DNA of 64,000 nt, from NCBI GenBank assembly GCA_914767885.1, contig CAJZBQ010000018.1:1116001-1180000 (forward strand), given 5' to 3'. Positions 44,014 to 54,299 of the stretch are shown here, piece by piece (positions within the stretch are counted from its first letter, which is position 1; every line of letters begins with the position of its first letter). The translations under genes were made by a program, and so were the position numbers. This DNA comes from Blepharisma stoltei (lineage: Eukaryota > Ciliophora > Heterotrichea > Heterotrichida > Blepharismidae). The notes under the pieces were generated by a model that did not search any database, was not told where the DNA came from, and saw only the letters and a program-made list of their open reading frames with translations.

Positions 44014-45947
44014 TTAAAGATCCTCAAGCTCATCAACCTTAACCTTTGTTTCAGGTTTCCAGTAGTTAAAATCGCTATATTCATCTCTTTCTCTGTTGTT
44101 TTTCTCGAATAGTTCATTTGCTTCTATCTCTTTCGCAGGCTCTTTAGCTTCTTCTTCTTGTTCTTTATTTTCTGTCTCTTCTACATTTGAAGTAGCGCTT
44201 TCTGGCAAGTCATAGTCTTGTTCACTGCTAAATCTAGACCTTGTTTCAGCTGGTTTCCCTCCTAATTCAAGGCAATCTAATCTGTTTTGAGGTACCAAGA
44301 AATCATTAACAAAGTTTTTCCATTCGTCTAATTTTGCCAAAAAATTATCAACGGTAGTACATGAGGAGTTTTCAATGACTATGTTCCCTATTTTTGTAGC
44401 AAAACCTAAATGACCTTTGCGGATATCACATCTTTGGTTAGAAATTATTTGGAATTGGCTTAGTTCATAGAGTTTGTGTGGGAGTTGGGCTTGAGATAAT
44501 AGCTAAATAAAAATTACTGTGAGTTTTAAGGAATCTGATTTGCTTTCAAGGATTGACGCAATGAATTTGCAGTAAGCTTGATGCAAAAATGAATTCCAAA
44601 AGCTTTGGAACATTAAGTCCTGTGTAAATTTTACGGTGGAAATTTGAATAATCTGTGACTCGGCAAGAATTGTATTGAATCTTTGGCTAGGAATTTTAAT
44701 TGCTGCAGCCAAAATTTCTATCATTCTGATTTTTCCTTCACCCACAATTGGGATTTCTTCATTAAATGTAGTCTTTATAGTCCCTTCAGGGTTTTTTAAA
44801 GTGCTTTCAATCTGTTCGGTATGTTTATAGCGTCTCCATGCTTTTAGCCCCTCTTGTCCCGATGTCTTTCGAGACAATCGGGGATTGGTTTTTACCTGCT
44901 TATGCTGGAGAAATCAACCCTCAAAGCGGCAGATCCTCAAGATAGTGTAGATTTAACACTTTATGGGTGGCTTCACCAACATAAGCTGGCCAAACCAACT
45001 CTCCAATTGTTCTCGGGAGACATCGGGACAAGAGGAGGCTAAAAGCATGGAGACGCTATAATCATTTCTACAATTATTTTTTGATCTTCTTCATCAATAA
45101 TTCTGCTGTCATCATCGCTATGCTCAGGATCAGGGATGTCCACATTATTAATCAAACTACACAATAGCTTCGTGGCTTCTTTCTTCACTATTAAATTCCC
45201 TTCAAAAACTTGTTTAAACACATACTCTATGCACTGATCTCCTAGCAAGTGTCCAAAAATATACCCCCAGTTCTTTATTTCTATTTTTTTCGACAGTAGC
45301 TCTATCAACAAATTGCTTGCATTGAATACAGTTTCTACTGAATTCTCAGGAGAAATGCAAAACAAAATTTTTTCTATTAAACTAAACAGGTCATCTTGAA
45401 ACTCAGTGCTTCCGTATTCTTCACAAGATAAAAGCCTTCCTATCAGGTCTGCTACACTTTTGCTATAAAAATGTCTGATTGCCAAGTCGATTCGGTCTTC
45501 ATCATGCAGAAATCTGAGTACTTCATAAGCTTTTGTTGATAATAAAGATTGAAAAACCTTGCAAACATAGCCTAAGGAAGTAATATTACGTCCTTCTTGG
45601 CTGCTTAAGTAATTATAAAGTCTTTCCAAAAGTGAATTTTCATTTACTATTCTGTTGTTGATTTCTGGGCACCCACAAGCTAGCAGCTCACAAGCAGTGT
45701 AAGGATATTTGTATCTGAGTTTGGCGTCAAGATGTTCAGGAGGTTCGACAATCATGTAGTCTATCAAAATTTCAATTTTCGCATTATCAAGAAAATCCAA
45801 GAATTTTTTATTTGAGAACTTGAGCTCTGAGACAGCGTCGTCATCGCAGTCCATTACTGCTTCCAGAGTTAAGCCTTCCTTATCGAAGATTTTGTCAAAT
45901 ACAGGTGGACTTTGACGGAACCTTGCTCTTCCAAAACCCATCACCAT
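44014..45947 (-). CDS. SAPS-family protein phosphatase regulatory subunit, split by an IES and an intron
   Basis: Starts MVMGFGRARFRQSPPVFDKIFDKEGLTLEAVMD. SAPS-type helical repeats follow: FLDNAKIEILIDYMIVEPP, KYPYTACELLACGCPEINNRI, GYVCKVFQSLL. The palindromic IES 44826-45058 splits it after KIIVEMI; TA removal continues KHTEQIESTLKN. A 15-nt intron at 44503-44517 (GTAATTTTTATTTAG) then joins LKLT to LLSQAQLPHKLYEL. The SAPS hallmark GHLGFATKIGNIV comes next. The acidic tail ends at 44014. Members (Sap185/PP6R) are regulatory subunits of PP6/Sit4 phosphatase in cell-cycle and trafficking control. About 560 residues after removal. Confidence 0.87.
44826..45058. mobile_element. Palindromic IES in the SAPS-family gene
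   Basis: TIRs TAGCGTCTCCATGCTTTTAG and its complement at the right end; a second inverted pair (CTTGTCCCGATGTC / GACATCGGGACAAG) lies within. Removal between TA at 44826 and TA at 45059 changes ATG ATT ATA GCG to ATG ATT AAA CAT ACC and restores the frame. Internal motifs CCAACATAAGCTGGC and GCTTATGCTGG pair too. 233 bp. Confidence 0.88.
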
Positions 45948-46195
45948 ATCCTATATTTATTTGAGATAATTATGCATAAATATATTATGAAATTTAATCT
46001 ATTTTACAAAAAAATTAGAAAATTTGCAAATAATAGTGATTGCTAAAAATTTTTATTCAGCATATTTATTATTAAAGTTAACACAGGAGCTTTGATATCA
46101 ATCAATTCAGCTCTGATTGAAAATAAACAATTTAAAGAAAAGCTGCCATTATATGGTAACAATAAAATAATTAAAATGGATTAAAAGAAATATTT

Positions 46196-49100
46196 TTAGT
46201 ACCCTGCGACCATTTGACAGCCTCTTTTCATATTTTTAACCCAATCTAATGGAGCTCTTGAAGCCATGCTGTTAACAATGCTTTTTGGAACCAGTCCTTT
46301 TACATCATTTTGAGAAATAATGGTGACTGTGCAGCTTCTTGCAGTTTTTGGCCGAAGAATATATAGAACTTTCTCTTCAATAGCGCGATGAGGCGTGCTT
46401 CCTGGTTTGACTAAAAGGTCTTTGGAACATGAAAATTTGATGTTCCTTCTTTGTAAGAGAGTCATACAGTGAAAAAATAAGAGTTTCTGGCTGATCAATC
46501 TCGAGAACTTAAAGAGAGGCTATTTGCAAATTTACACTTTTGGTTCGTCAAATGGATCTGGCGAGGCAATTCTGGACGGTACTTGAAATTATAAATGATA
46601 GTTGCCAGAATTTTATCAATTTTCTGATGGCAAGTATGATCAGAATTTTAATAAATGGCACAGGATCAGACAGCCCACTTAAAAAATATTGTTAAAATTA
46701 AAGTCCCATTTTATAAAAGATATAATAAATTTTGAAAAATTATTATTTTATTTTATAAAATTTTTTTTTATAAAAAATTTATTTATATTGATATAATTAT
46801 TTTAAAATTTTAACATTTGAAAAAAATTTAAAAATAATACTATAAGAATAAAATTTTAATATCATTAGTAAAGTTCTTAAAGAGCAACAAGCGCTTAGCA
46901 CAAACTTTGGCTTTTATAAAGCATTTAATCATAATTAAATTGGCATCATTTGTTTAGAAATCTATCCTTCCGCAAAAAAACACAACTCGATCAACAAGTT
47001 TTTAATTATTAACTCCATTTTAATTTTCTAACGAAAACCATATGAGTCATTAGTAATTTCGTAAAGAAGAGCAAGCGCTTAGCACAAATTTTGGCTTTTA
47101 TAAAGCAGTTATTCATAATTAAATTGGCATAATTTATTTAGAAATCTATCCTCCCGCAAAAGCACAACTCGATCAACAAGTTTTTAATTATTAACTCCAT
47201 TTTAATTTTCTAACGAAAACCATATGAGTCATTAGTAACTTCGTAAAGAAGAGCAAGCGCTTAGCACAAACTTTGGCTTTTATAAAGCAGTTGATCATAA
47301 TTAAATTGGTATCATCTGCTTAGAAATCTATCCTCCCGCAAAAACACAACTCGATCAACAAGTTTTTAATTATTAACTCCATTTTAATTTTCTAACGAAA
47401 ACCATATGAGTCATTAGTAATTTCGTAAAGAAGAGCAAGCGCTTAGCACAAACTTTGGCTTTTATAAAGCAGTTGTAATTATTTACCAAAGGAATTATTA
47501 GATCGGTTTGAAAGGAATAAGTTGTCTGATCCTGTGCCATTTATTAAAATTCTGATCATACTCGCCATCAAAAAATTAATAAAATTCTGGCAACTACCAT
47601 TTTTCATTTCAAGTGCTGGCTAGAATTGGCTCGTCAGATTCATTTGACGAACCAAAATGTCAATTTTTCGCACAGCTTCTCTTCAAGTTCTCGAGATTGA
47701 TCAGGCAGAATTCTTTATTTAGGCTATTTTTCTCCCCCATGAATAAAGAATAGCAAGTTTTCATATGTTTAAGATCATCCGGTAAAACCTAGGAATGCGC
47801 CTTATCGCGCTATTGAAAAGAAACTTCTATATCCAGAAACAGCTGTCTCAGCTCTTATTACTCCTTTTCTAGGTGGCATAGCTGGATCATCAACACTGAC
47901 AAAGTGAAGAATAATCATGTTTGGCTCTGGATAGTCCCTGATCATTATTCTTCTTTGTAGCCAATCTCTTCTTGTGACTCCAAATGGGGTTTTTATCATA
48001 TAATACAGCAACTCTGCATCATCTCTGGAGGCAACAATACGAAATTCGTGAAACAAATGGTCCCATTGGGTTCTGATGGAGGTATCCCATATTGCTTTTA
48101 CTACAGTCTCAGTTGAGTACTCTATATCACAAAACCCTTTTATCATGCAAACTGGGCTATTTTCAGCCTTCCTCTGATAAACTTGTGTTCCAGGCTTATT
48201 TACACAATGTCTCCACACTTTATCACCTACAGGCTCTTTCTCAATTTCTAACAACTTATCAAAGCAGTCTTGATACTTATGAATCCTCATATCAATTTTA
48301 AAAGTCTCTTTAAGGCTGCTCTCTACGCTTTCTTTTCTTTCCTCTTTATCTGATAATTTTGATGAGCTTCTTGCTGAATTACTTCCAGGACTTTCTATTT
48401 TTTCCACTTTTTCATACCTTTCTTCCTTTTGAATCATTTCAATTTCTCCTTTGTCCTCGTCATGATCTGAGTCCTCATCCATATCAACTGCACTGCCTTC
48501 AAATGGTAGATGTACTGGCACTGGGATCATGCTGGATGATGGGGTTTTCTCTGGCGAATTAAAATGGATTTTTGCTGGAGAATCAGCCTGACACTTTTCT
48601 GGTGAATTAAAATTAATGTCCCCTGGGGAATCAGCCTGGAACTCAATTTTTATTTGGCAATTAACATCTTCACTAACTGAGCCGACTTCAAAATCATCAG
48701 CAGTCTCATCTTGCTGGAAAAGCGGAGGATTAAAAGTTTCGTTAGCAGCAGAAAGTTTACTAATAATTTCCAAGCTAAGCAAATCTTTATAGTTCAGCTT
48801 ATAATGGGGATCATGAGTAGAGTATCCTGGCAAGCTTGATCTTCTGAACATTAGTTTTTCAAAGTACTTTTTGTTTTCGCAGCTTTTGTTCTGATCAGCT
48901 TTAGACGTTTTGTATTCTAAGAAATGCTCTATATCAGAAATGGCTTTACAAGTTTGGACATTTTTCCCTATGAGTTTGCAAGAAAGTGCTGGAAAAGGAA
49001 GAATCATCCCTATAATGTCTTCGTCTTGTAGGTGGGATTTTTTTAAAATTGCTTTAGTTTTGTCGTTGGCAAGAATTTCTTCAATTCTTCTGACAATTTC

Positions 49101-50063
49101 GAGTTCATGGCCTTCTTTTGCGATAGGGTCTTTAAGCAGTTGGAGAACTGGGATTAGGATTCTTCGGATTCTTGAAGAGGTGAAATGAATGTTTATCCCA
49201 AATTCAATGGAATGAGCTATTTCATAAGCAGAATTTAGAAGAGCTGTGTGGGCTACACTTGTTCTTAGAAATTTTCTTAGCTTTTGGACTTCTTTCATAA
49301 AGGCAGGATTATGTAATTGTAGCACAAAAGCAGGTCTGAATTCATCAATTGCTTTTTCTAAAATTCCTGAGTACTCACTTATTGGGATTTTTGTTTTTTT
49401 AAGGGTAGATAAATATATAAGCATACAGCTGAGTCTTAGTTGATATTGCATATCTTTGGTAAGAGCTGATTTGATGACTTTATTTCTTTTCCATCTTCTT
49501 CCAATTACATGACCAATTCCAAAACCGATTGCACCGCCTAAGATGCCAGCTACTATAGTTGCGCTGGTAAAGATCATAAAGCCTACTACTGCCAAAATAG
49601 AACCACCAATGAGGCTGCCTAACTCTTCCACCATCCATGAGCAAGCAAAGCCATCATAACAGCCTATCTTTTGGGAAATTCAATCCTCTGTGAAAAATTT
49701 TTAATAAATATTTTTAACAGAATATTTTGGTATATAATGATAACTACTATAATGAAATTTCTAGCTAATATGTTAGCTTACATTAAAAAACATGATTTTA
49801 TAAGTTTTTTTAATTTTTACTTTCCAAATTTAGGATAGTGATTAATAAATTAAAAAAAAATATTGTATAGTGTTTTATAAAGCAAAGCTAAAATTTTTGC
49901 TCAGGTAGTGACAGAGTAAGTATCTTCGATCTGTTTTGGTTATTTCTTCTAGAATTTCTTGGAGGCTGCTTTCCATTGAATCCAACTCGGGTTGGATTAG
50001 TAGTGGGAAAGCTAATGAAGTGGAAAGAGTGCTATTGCTCCTATGGTGCCTGCGTGAGCTCAT
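46196..50063 (-). CDS. START-domain membrane protein, split by two IESs
   Basis: The likely start is ATG 50061-50063 (MSSRRHHRSNSTLS...ITKTDRRYLLCHY), followed by an AT-rich IES (about 49690-49905). Then come WISQKIGCYDGFACSWMVEEL and two glycine-rich membrane helices (GSLIGGSILAVVGFMIF, ATIVAGILGGAIGFGIG). A helical region and an acidic Ser/Pro linker follow, then a C-terminal START domain from about DKVWRHCVNKPGTQVYQR. The domain is cut by the 1468-bp IES 46362-47829: ...RAETAVSGY joins ILRPKTARSCTVTII, then DVKGLVPKSIVNSM and a stop at 46196. That join restores the conserved SGY.I+P motif and the C-terminal helix. It probably binds or transfers a lipid at an internal membrane. The first IES junction lacks a clear left TA. 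Confidence 0.82.
46362..47829. mobile_element. 1.47-kb IES with long inverted arms and internal tandem repeats
   Basis: The arms of roughly 330 bp are inverted copies: TAGAA.TTTCTCTTCAATAG starts both, and later GATCAATCTCGAGAACTT, TTGGTTCGTCAAATG and TGGCACAGGATCAGACA recur. Between them lies a 182-bp tandem repeat. TA to TA removal rejoins the START domain. It has no transposase ORF, so it is non-autonomous. Confidence 0.88.
46864..47477. repeat. 182-bp tandem repeat, about 3.3 copies
   Basis: The marker GCGCTTAGCACAAA begins near 46891, 47075, 47257 and 47439 (spacings 184, 182, 182). The unit contains TTTGGCTTTTATAAAGCA, TAGAAATCTATCCT.CCGC, CACAACTCGATCAACAAG and ACGAAAACCATATGAGTC. Copies differ by only a few bases, so amplification is recent. 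It lies wholly inside the IES. Confidence 0.9.
49690..49905. mobile_element. Decayed family-1 IES near the 5' end of the START-domain gene
   Basis: Ends CTCTGTGAAAAATTTTTAAT (left) and, inward from the right, CCTGAGCAAAAATTTTAGC, resemble GTGAGC.AAAAATTTTT of family 1. The core includes ACTATAATGAAATTTCTAGC. It separates ...RRYLLCHY from WISQKIGCYDG. The right TA is clear (CACTACC); the left is not, so boundaries are approximate. Confidence 0.5.
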
Positions 50064-50128
50064 TTTATTTGAATAATCACAGATTACTTTAAAAAAGAAA
50101 TGTGATATTAGAATAATGATAATTATCT

Positions 50129-50350
50129 TTATTTTTTGCTATAAATAATATATAGCCTATGGCTGCTTATAGCTCTAAACTTTCGGTCTAACTCGTGGAG
50201 TTGGTTTGGCAATTTTTGGTGTCTACAAAATCCACGATGTGGGCTGAAAGTTAAAGGCCTAGAGTAAGCTACAAGCAGCCCTAGGCTATAGATAACGATG
50301 AGAGAAAAAATATTTAAGCGGCATTTATCTAAAAAACTTTTCTTCCTCAT
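50129..50350 (-). CDS. Possible micro-membrane protein containing an IES
   Basis: ATG 50348-50350. Unexcised it reads 73 residues. Removing the palindromic IES 50151-50288 shortens it to MRKKSFLDKCRLNIFSLIVIYIIYSKK, a 27-residue basic, single-helix peptide. It could be a tiny membrane subunit or chance. The neighbouring frames give no further support. Confidence 0.3.
   Translation of the reverse strand: MRKKSFLDKCRLNIFSLIVIYSLGLLVAYSRPLTFSPHRGFCRHQKLPNQLHELDRKFRAISSHRLYIIYSKK
50151..50288. mobile_element. 138-bp palindromic IES
   Basis: TATAGCCTATGGCTGCTTAT on the left; inward from the right TATAGCCTAGGGCTGCTTGT. A second pair CTAAACTTTCGG / CTGAAAGTTAAAG follows. It has the same TATAG-type TA boundary as the IESs at 33845, 44826 and 46362. 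Confidence 0.75.
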
Positions 50351-50356
50351 TAATAT

Positions 50357-50767
50357 TTAATTACTTGATTGTGTTACCATAATTATTTTTCGTCAAGGCC
50401 ACCTATGTTTGTCCTTAGGTCATCCGAATGCGTTGGCTGAAATATTTTTTTCCTCTAACAAACCTCTTGCCATATTTAGGTCCGGGGGCGGCTGAGACTG
50501 ATTCATTGCTAAATCTTCTAGTGTCTTCAGCAAATCAAATTTTATTCCTTCGAGCACACTCTTGTAAGACACCCTCAATTCCTTTAAGGAGCCTTCACAG
50601 TTATACAAAGGATGGAGTTGCGGATTTTGTATGATAAAAGAAACCAGAAAGATGTAACCATCAGATGAGGATCAAATAGACCTTAAATGATTAAGTTAAG
50701 CTTCAGTTCTTCCGCCAACGTTATAAAGCATTTGGATGGCATAAGCAATACAAATGGTCCAAAGCAT
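50357..50767 (-). CDS. Small unknown protein with an in-frame TAA
   Basis: ATG 50765-50767 opens a hydrophobic start (MLWTICIAYAIQMLYNVGGRTEA) and then hits TAA at about 50696. The same frame continues (LNHLRSIWSSSDGYIFLVSF..., NCEGSLKELRVSYKSVLEGIKFDLLKTLEDLAM) with two further TGA as Trp, to TAA 50357-50359. No 15-16 nt GT-AG intron covers the stop. It could be a broken gene, an unusual intron, or two pieces. No family recognised. Confidence 0.4.
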
Positions 50768-50947
50768 TATGTTTGACTTATTTAAAATTTATATATTGTA
50801 TTATTCATACACTCCGTTATTAAAAAGACTAACTCCAGAAACATTAGTATAAATATTAAAATGAAAAAATCCTCATACATTACATTAACCAATTTATTTA
50901 TGATGATTTTTAATGAATGATATTTGATTTATAGTTATTTATCTTAA

Positions 50948-51290
50948 CCCCACCCTCTGAGAGCAAACAATAATATTTTATTCGCTCATAGGCTTAATCT
51001 TTTTCTTTTAAAATTTTATATAAATTTTATAGTAAATTTCTTTTTTCAAAATTTAAATAATTTCAATTGTAAAGCAAAGTTTATTAATTTGTAAGATTTA
51101 TGCTTTAAAATGCAAGCTATTTAAAATTCAATATAATTAGTTCAAGATTTAATTATATAATTATCAATTTGATAGATAAAATTTCTTTTTCATAAAAACA
51201 TTCTATTAAAAAATTTTTTGTTCGCTTAAAGGCTGCTATTTACCCAAAAAATAAGATTTTTTTCATGGTTTAGTGCTCAAGGAGGGGAGT
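50948..51290. mobile_element. Degenerate family-1 MITE
   Basis: The element order is kept but mutated: CCCCACCCTCTGAGAGCAAAC, an inverted TTCGCTCATAGG, the core TTTATGCTTTAAAATGCAAG then AATTAGTTCAAGATTTAATT, TTTTTTGTTCGCTTAAAGG, and the AAAAAATAAGATTTTTTTCA block ending GGAGGGGAGTAAG. Intergenic, upstream of the gene at 51475. Confidence 0.7.
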
Positions 51291-51474
51291 AAGTAAATTA
51301 TATAGTTTTGTTAAAAACAGACAAAATAGCCAAAACATCAATTTAAAAGAAAAGACTAATTTCTTGCTAAATTAATGTTTCAAAAAAATATTTATAGCAA
51401 TGACATCAATTACGCTTTATTCAAGTAAAACGTCTTGCCATTTTAGGAGTGAGTAAGAAAATAAATTTTTAATT

Positions 51475-52011
51475 ATGGAAGAAACAGCTAACGATCTTTT
51501 TAAATTTACAAAGGTTTATCCTGCTGAAAAATTAAAGAGATGCAAAAGTTTGCAAAAGCAAACTCTAAAAGAAGCACTAAAAATTAAAAGAATAGATGAA
51601 TCTCCTATAAATGGACGAATTTCAAGTACAAGATCAAGCTCTCAGACATCATTTAAGAGAAATTTGATTCCAAAACTACCTCAAACACTTAAAAATTCAA
51701 CTTTATCTATTAAAAAGCCTTTATCACTTCCTAATACAGACAGATCACACACAAGCACTCCTTCATTAGTGCTCAAATCGAAAAATGGTAATTCTCATAT
51801 AAATTTATATGAAAAATTACGATCAATTAACAGCTTAACCCTCACAAAAGCCAAAGAAAATTCTAACACTCAATTTAAGACTTTCGGAAGCAAGCTAACT
51901 CTACATCTAAGCTCCTTAAGGCCTAAATTTCTTCACAAAGCTTCATCAAAACTCCTTCTTTATCCTCTTACCCAACCTTTTTTTGTAAAAATTTTATTAC
52001 TGAAGATTTAA
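51475..52011 (+). CDS. Ser/Lys-rich unknown protein, possibly longer at the 3' end
   Basis: 178 residues as one exon (MEETANDLFKFTKVYPAEKLKRCKS...). Basic and disordered, with many Ser/Thr. Downstream a plausible C-terminal exon (CTQNNHSEKVSHPKHISHFTQTDLSEEFITF then TAA near 52149) lies in an open frame, but no standard 15-16 nt intron links them. The present hydrophobic end (LLYPLTQPFFVKILLLKI) may therefore be read-through. Function unknown. Confidence 0.5.
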   Translation: MEETANDLFKFTKVYPAEKLKRCKSLQKQTLKEALKIKRIDESPINGRISSTRSSSQTSFKRNLIPKLPQTLKNSTLSIKKPLSLPNTDRSHTSTPSLVLKSKNGNSHINLYEKLRSINSLTLTKAKENSNTQFKTFGSKLTLHLSSLRPKFLHKASSKLLLYPLTQPFFVKILLLKI

Positions 52012-52168
52012 AAATATTAAAATAAGATTGATTATAATTTATATCCAATAAATTGCACACAAAATAATCATTCTGAAAAAGTTAGTCATCCGAAACACAT
52101 CTCCCACTTCACACAAACAGATTTAAGTGAAGAATTCATAACTTTTTAAGTCTTAAAAAAAATTAAAT

Positions 52169-53656
52169 TTATTTTTCGTTCAAGTCGAGAATTAATCCTT
52201 CCAAATTTCTGTCCTTCATAATTTTATTGACAATATTGGTTAGAACTCTTTTTGCTCCAACTTCTGTGAATAGATTTGAACCATTTGATAAGCAATACTC
52301 CATGCCTCTCAAAAACCATGCAGGATTTGTGATGTTATCGACTAAGCTTTGCTTGATTTCGTTAGGGTCAGTCTATTCTATTAGATTTATACGCTTAACG
52401 TCCCTTACGGGGTTGCCCATCCCAGAGCTTCCGCCCGCCTATGGCGCAAAGGGCCAGCAATTGGCCTCTGGGTCGACCAGCCTTGTACACCAGTGCACCT
52501 AGTCGCAGGTGTTGCCGACTTCGACGACTCATGACTGAGCTACTTCGCTTGAGGACATGGTTGCCCATTCCGAAAATCCATAAAAAATATGGCTTTTTCT
52601 GGTAGGCTCTCGGCAAAAAGGGTAAACACGGAGCCTGGGACGTAACGCCCAGTTTCACGCTAGGGAGTTGCCCGAATGGTCCTAACGGACTCAGCTGAGC
52701 TTCCCCTTTCCAACTCTCGTGCCTCCTTTCCCATGAGGAAAAAACATTTCTGAGATTAGACTTGGGCTAGGCTCTGAGCTCCACCAGAATTGCTTACCTA
52801 GCATTGCTGTCCTTCTCTGAAATGCAAAACCTTGCCGGATATAATTAAAATATAAGTCGAGTATGCATGGCCGGGAGGCCATGCCCAGATGAAGACGCCA
52901 TATTTTAATTATTCGTTAGGGTCAGTCAACCCTTTGGAGTGTGCATTAGAAATAACAGGAATCTTTGCAGGCTTGACATCCATTTTCTCAAGCTCTGCTT
53001 TGACTCTATCAGCTGCTGGCTTCATGAGTCTGCAGTGAAATGGTGCAGACACATTTAAAGATTTAATAGGGACTTTGTATTTTTGTTTCATATGGTCTGT
53101 GACTAAGTCGACAGATTCACGAGTGCCACTAAGGACGACTTGCTTATCGTGGTTTACGCCGGCTATTTCACATATTCCATCGATTTGGACCTCATTTAAC
53201 GACTTTCTGACAGTTTCTTCTGATGCAGCTACTGCACTCATTCTGATTGCAAGGCCTTCAACGGCTTCTTGCATTGACTTGCCTCTTATATAGGCTAACT
53301 TAGCACCCTGTTCCACTGTGAGGGCTCCACTTATAACACAAGCGGAGTACTCCCCTAACGAGTGGCCTAGGGCAAAAGAAAATCCATCTTCACGGGCTCC
53401 ATATAAATGCTTTAAGAAAGTCCAATGAAGAATTGATGATACCATGATTGCTGGCTGAGCGAACTCGGTCAAGTTCAAATCAGATTCAGGTCCTTCTTTC
53501 ATCATCTTTGAAAGCTATATAGAATGTTACCGAAAACCCTAGAGCATCGTCAACTTGCTTTAATATTTCGTTACTCCATGGGTAACGCTCAAACTGTTCA
53601 ATCATGCCAACGTGTTGGATGCCTTGGCCTGGGAGCAAAAGAACACGCCTTATCAT
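52169..53656 (-). CDS. fabD: Malonyl-CoA:ACP transacylase (FabD-type), split by an intron and a retroposon-like insert
   Basis: ATG 53654-53656 gives MIRRVLLLPGQGIQHVGMIEQF, the family's PGQG start. A 16-nt intron (53515-53530, GTAACATTCTATATAG) joins DDALGFS to LSKMMKEGPESDLNLTEFAQPAI. The nucleophile motif is GHSLGEYSA and the catalytic His lies in APFHCRLM. After HSKGLTDPNE the insertion 52358-52911 intervenes. Joining its 16-bp repeats continues IKQSLVDNITNPAWFLRGMEYC, then FTEVGAKRVLTNIV, as in FabD, to TAA 52169-52171. It transfers malonyl groups to acyl-carrier protein, probably for mitochondrial type II fatty-acid synthesis, although no clear targeting peptide is visible. Confidence 0.92.
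52358..52911 (-). mobile_element. Retroposon-like insertion in fabD, 16-bp direct repeats
   Basis: Direct repeats TTCGTTAGGGTCAGTC at 52358-52373 and 52912-52927. The body is GC-richer than host genes. It matches the element at 350-900 in the opposite orientation over most of its length, with periods of 554 and 551 bp. It has no coding frame of known type. Internal palindrome CATGGCCGGGAGGCCATG lies near 52867. In this gene the repeat contains a TA, so a TA-directed excision could also remove it exactly. Confidence 0.75.
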
Positions 53657-54299
53657 AAAAATTATCCGTTTTCAAATAAATGGACTGTTATCGTAGGTAA
53701 TTATCTAAAACTTTTCACAAAGAAGGAAAATTAACCATGCGATTTAATAACCGTTCTGATAATTAAGTGTTTTAGCTTTAAATTAGATTATTAGTTTGCA
53801 TAGAAGCTGATAGATAGGATGAAATGTCCCGTGACCTTGAATTTAAGAATTATAAGGAATATGTAAACTATTAATCAAAATAATCGCCAATAAGTTAAAA
53901 ATAAAGGATTCTATTGCGATCTTTCGCTAACAAAAGTACACCTATTTTATTGGTTATAAAAAAATATTTACAAAAAACCAGAAACCATTTTGACATCGGG
54001 TGCTGAAAAATAGAATTACGTCATCAAGTATTTAAAATTTTGTAAAATAGTCTTTAAAAATAATATAAATTTATATTTGATTTTGTTTATCAAAAAATTT
54101 TTTATATGGGGAAAATAAAGAATTTATTCGCCTAATAATCCTAAATAATCTTAAATAATTTAAATTTTTCTTAATATCTTAAATATTTTATCAAATAACT
54201 TTTCGAAAATGGCTGAGTAATTCTGCGAAATTTTAATTTAAATACAAGTGCAAATAAGTTTTATGTATAATCATATTAAAATAGCTATCTATCTATTGG
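53657..54299. other. AT-rich spacer
   Basis: About 640 bp without a frame or repeat that I can support. Confidence 0.35.

Noticed and set aside
46864-47477. Possible CRISPR-like repeat array
   Set aside because: The units are contiguous 182-bp tandem repeats without unique spacers, in a eukaryotic gene's IES.
52395-52882. ORFs in the GC-richer block within fabD
   Set aside because: They are part of the retroposon-like element, which shares only DNA-level similarity with its relatives and shows no conserved frame.
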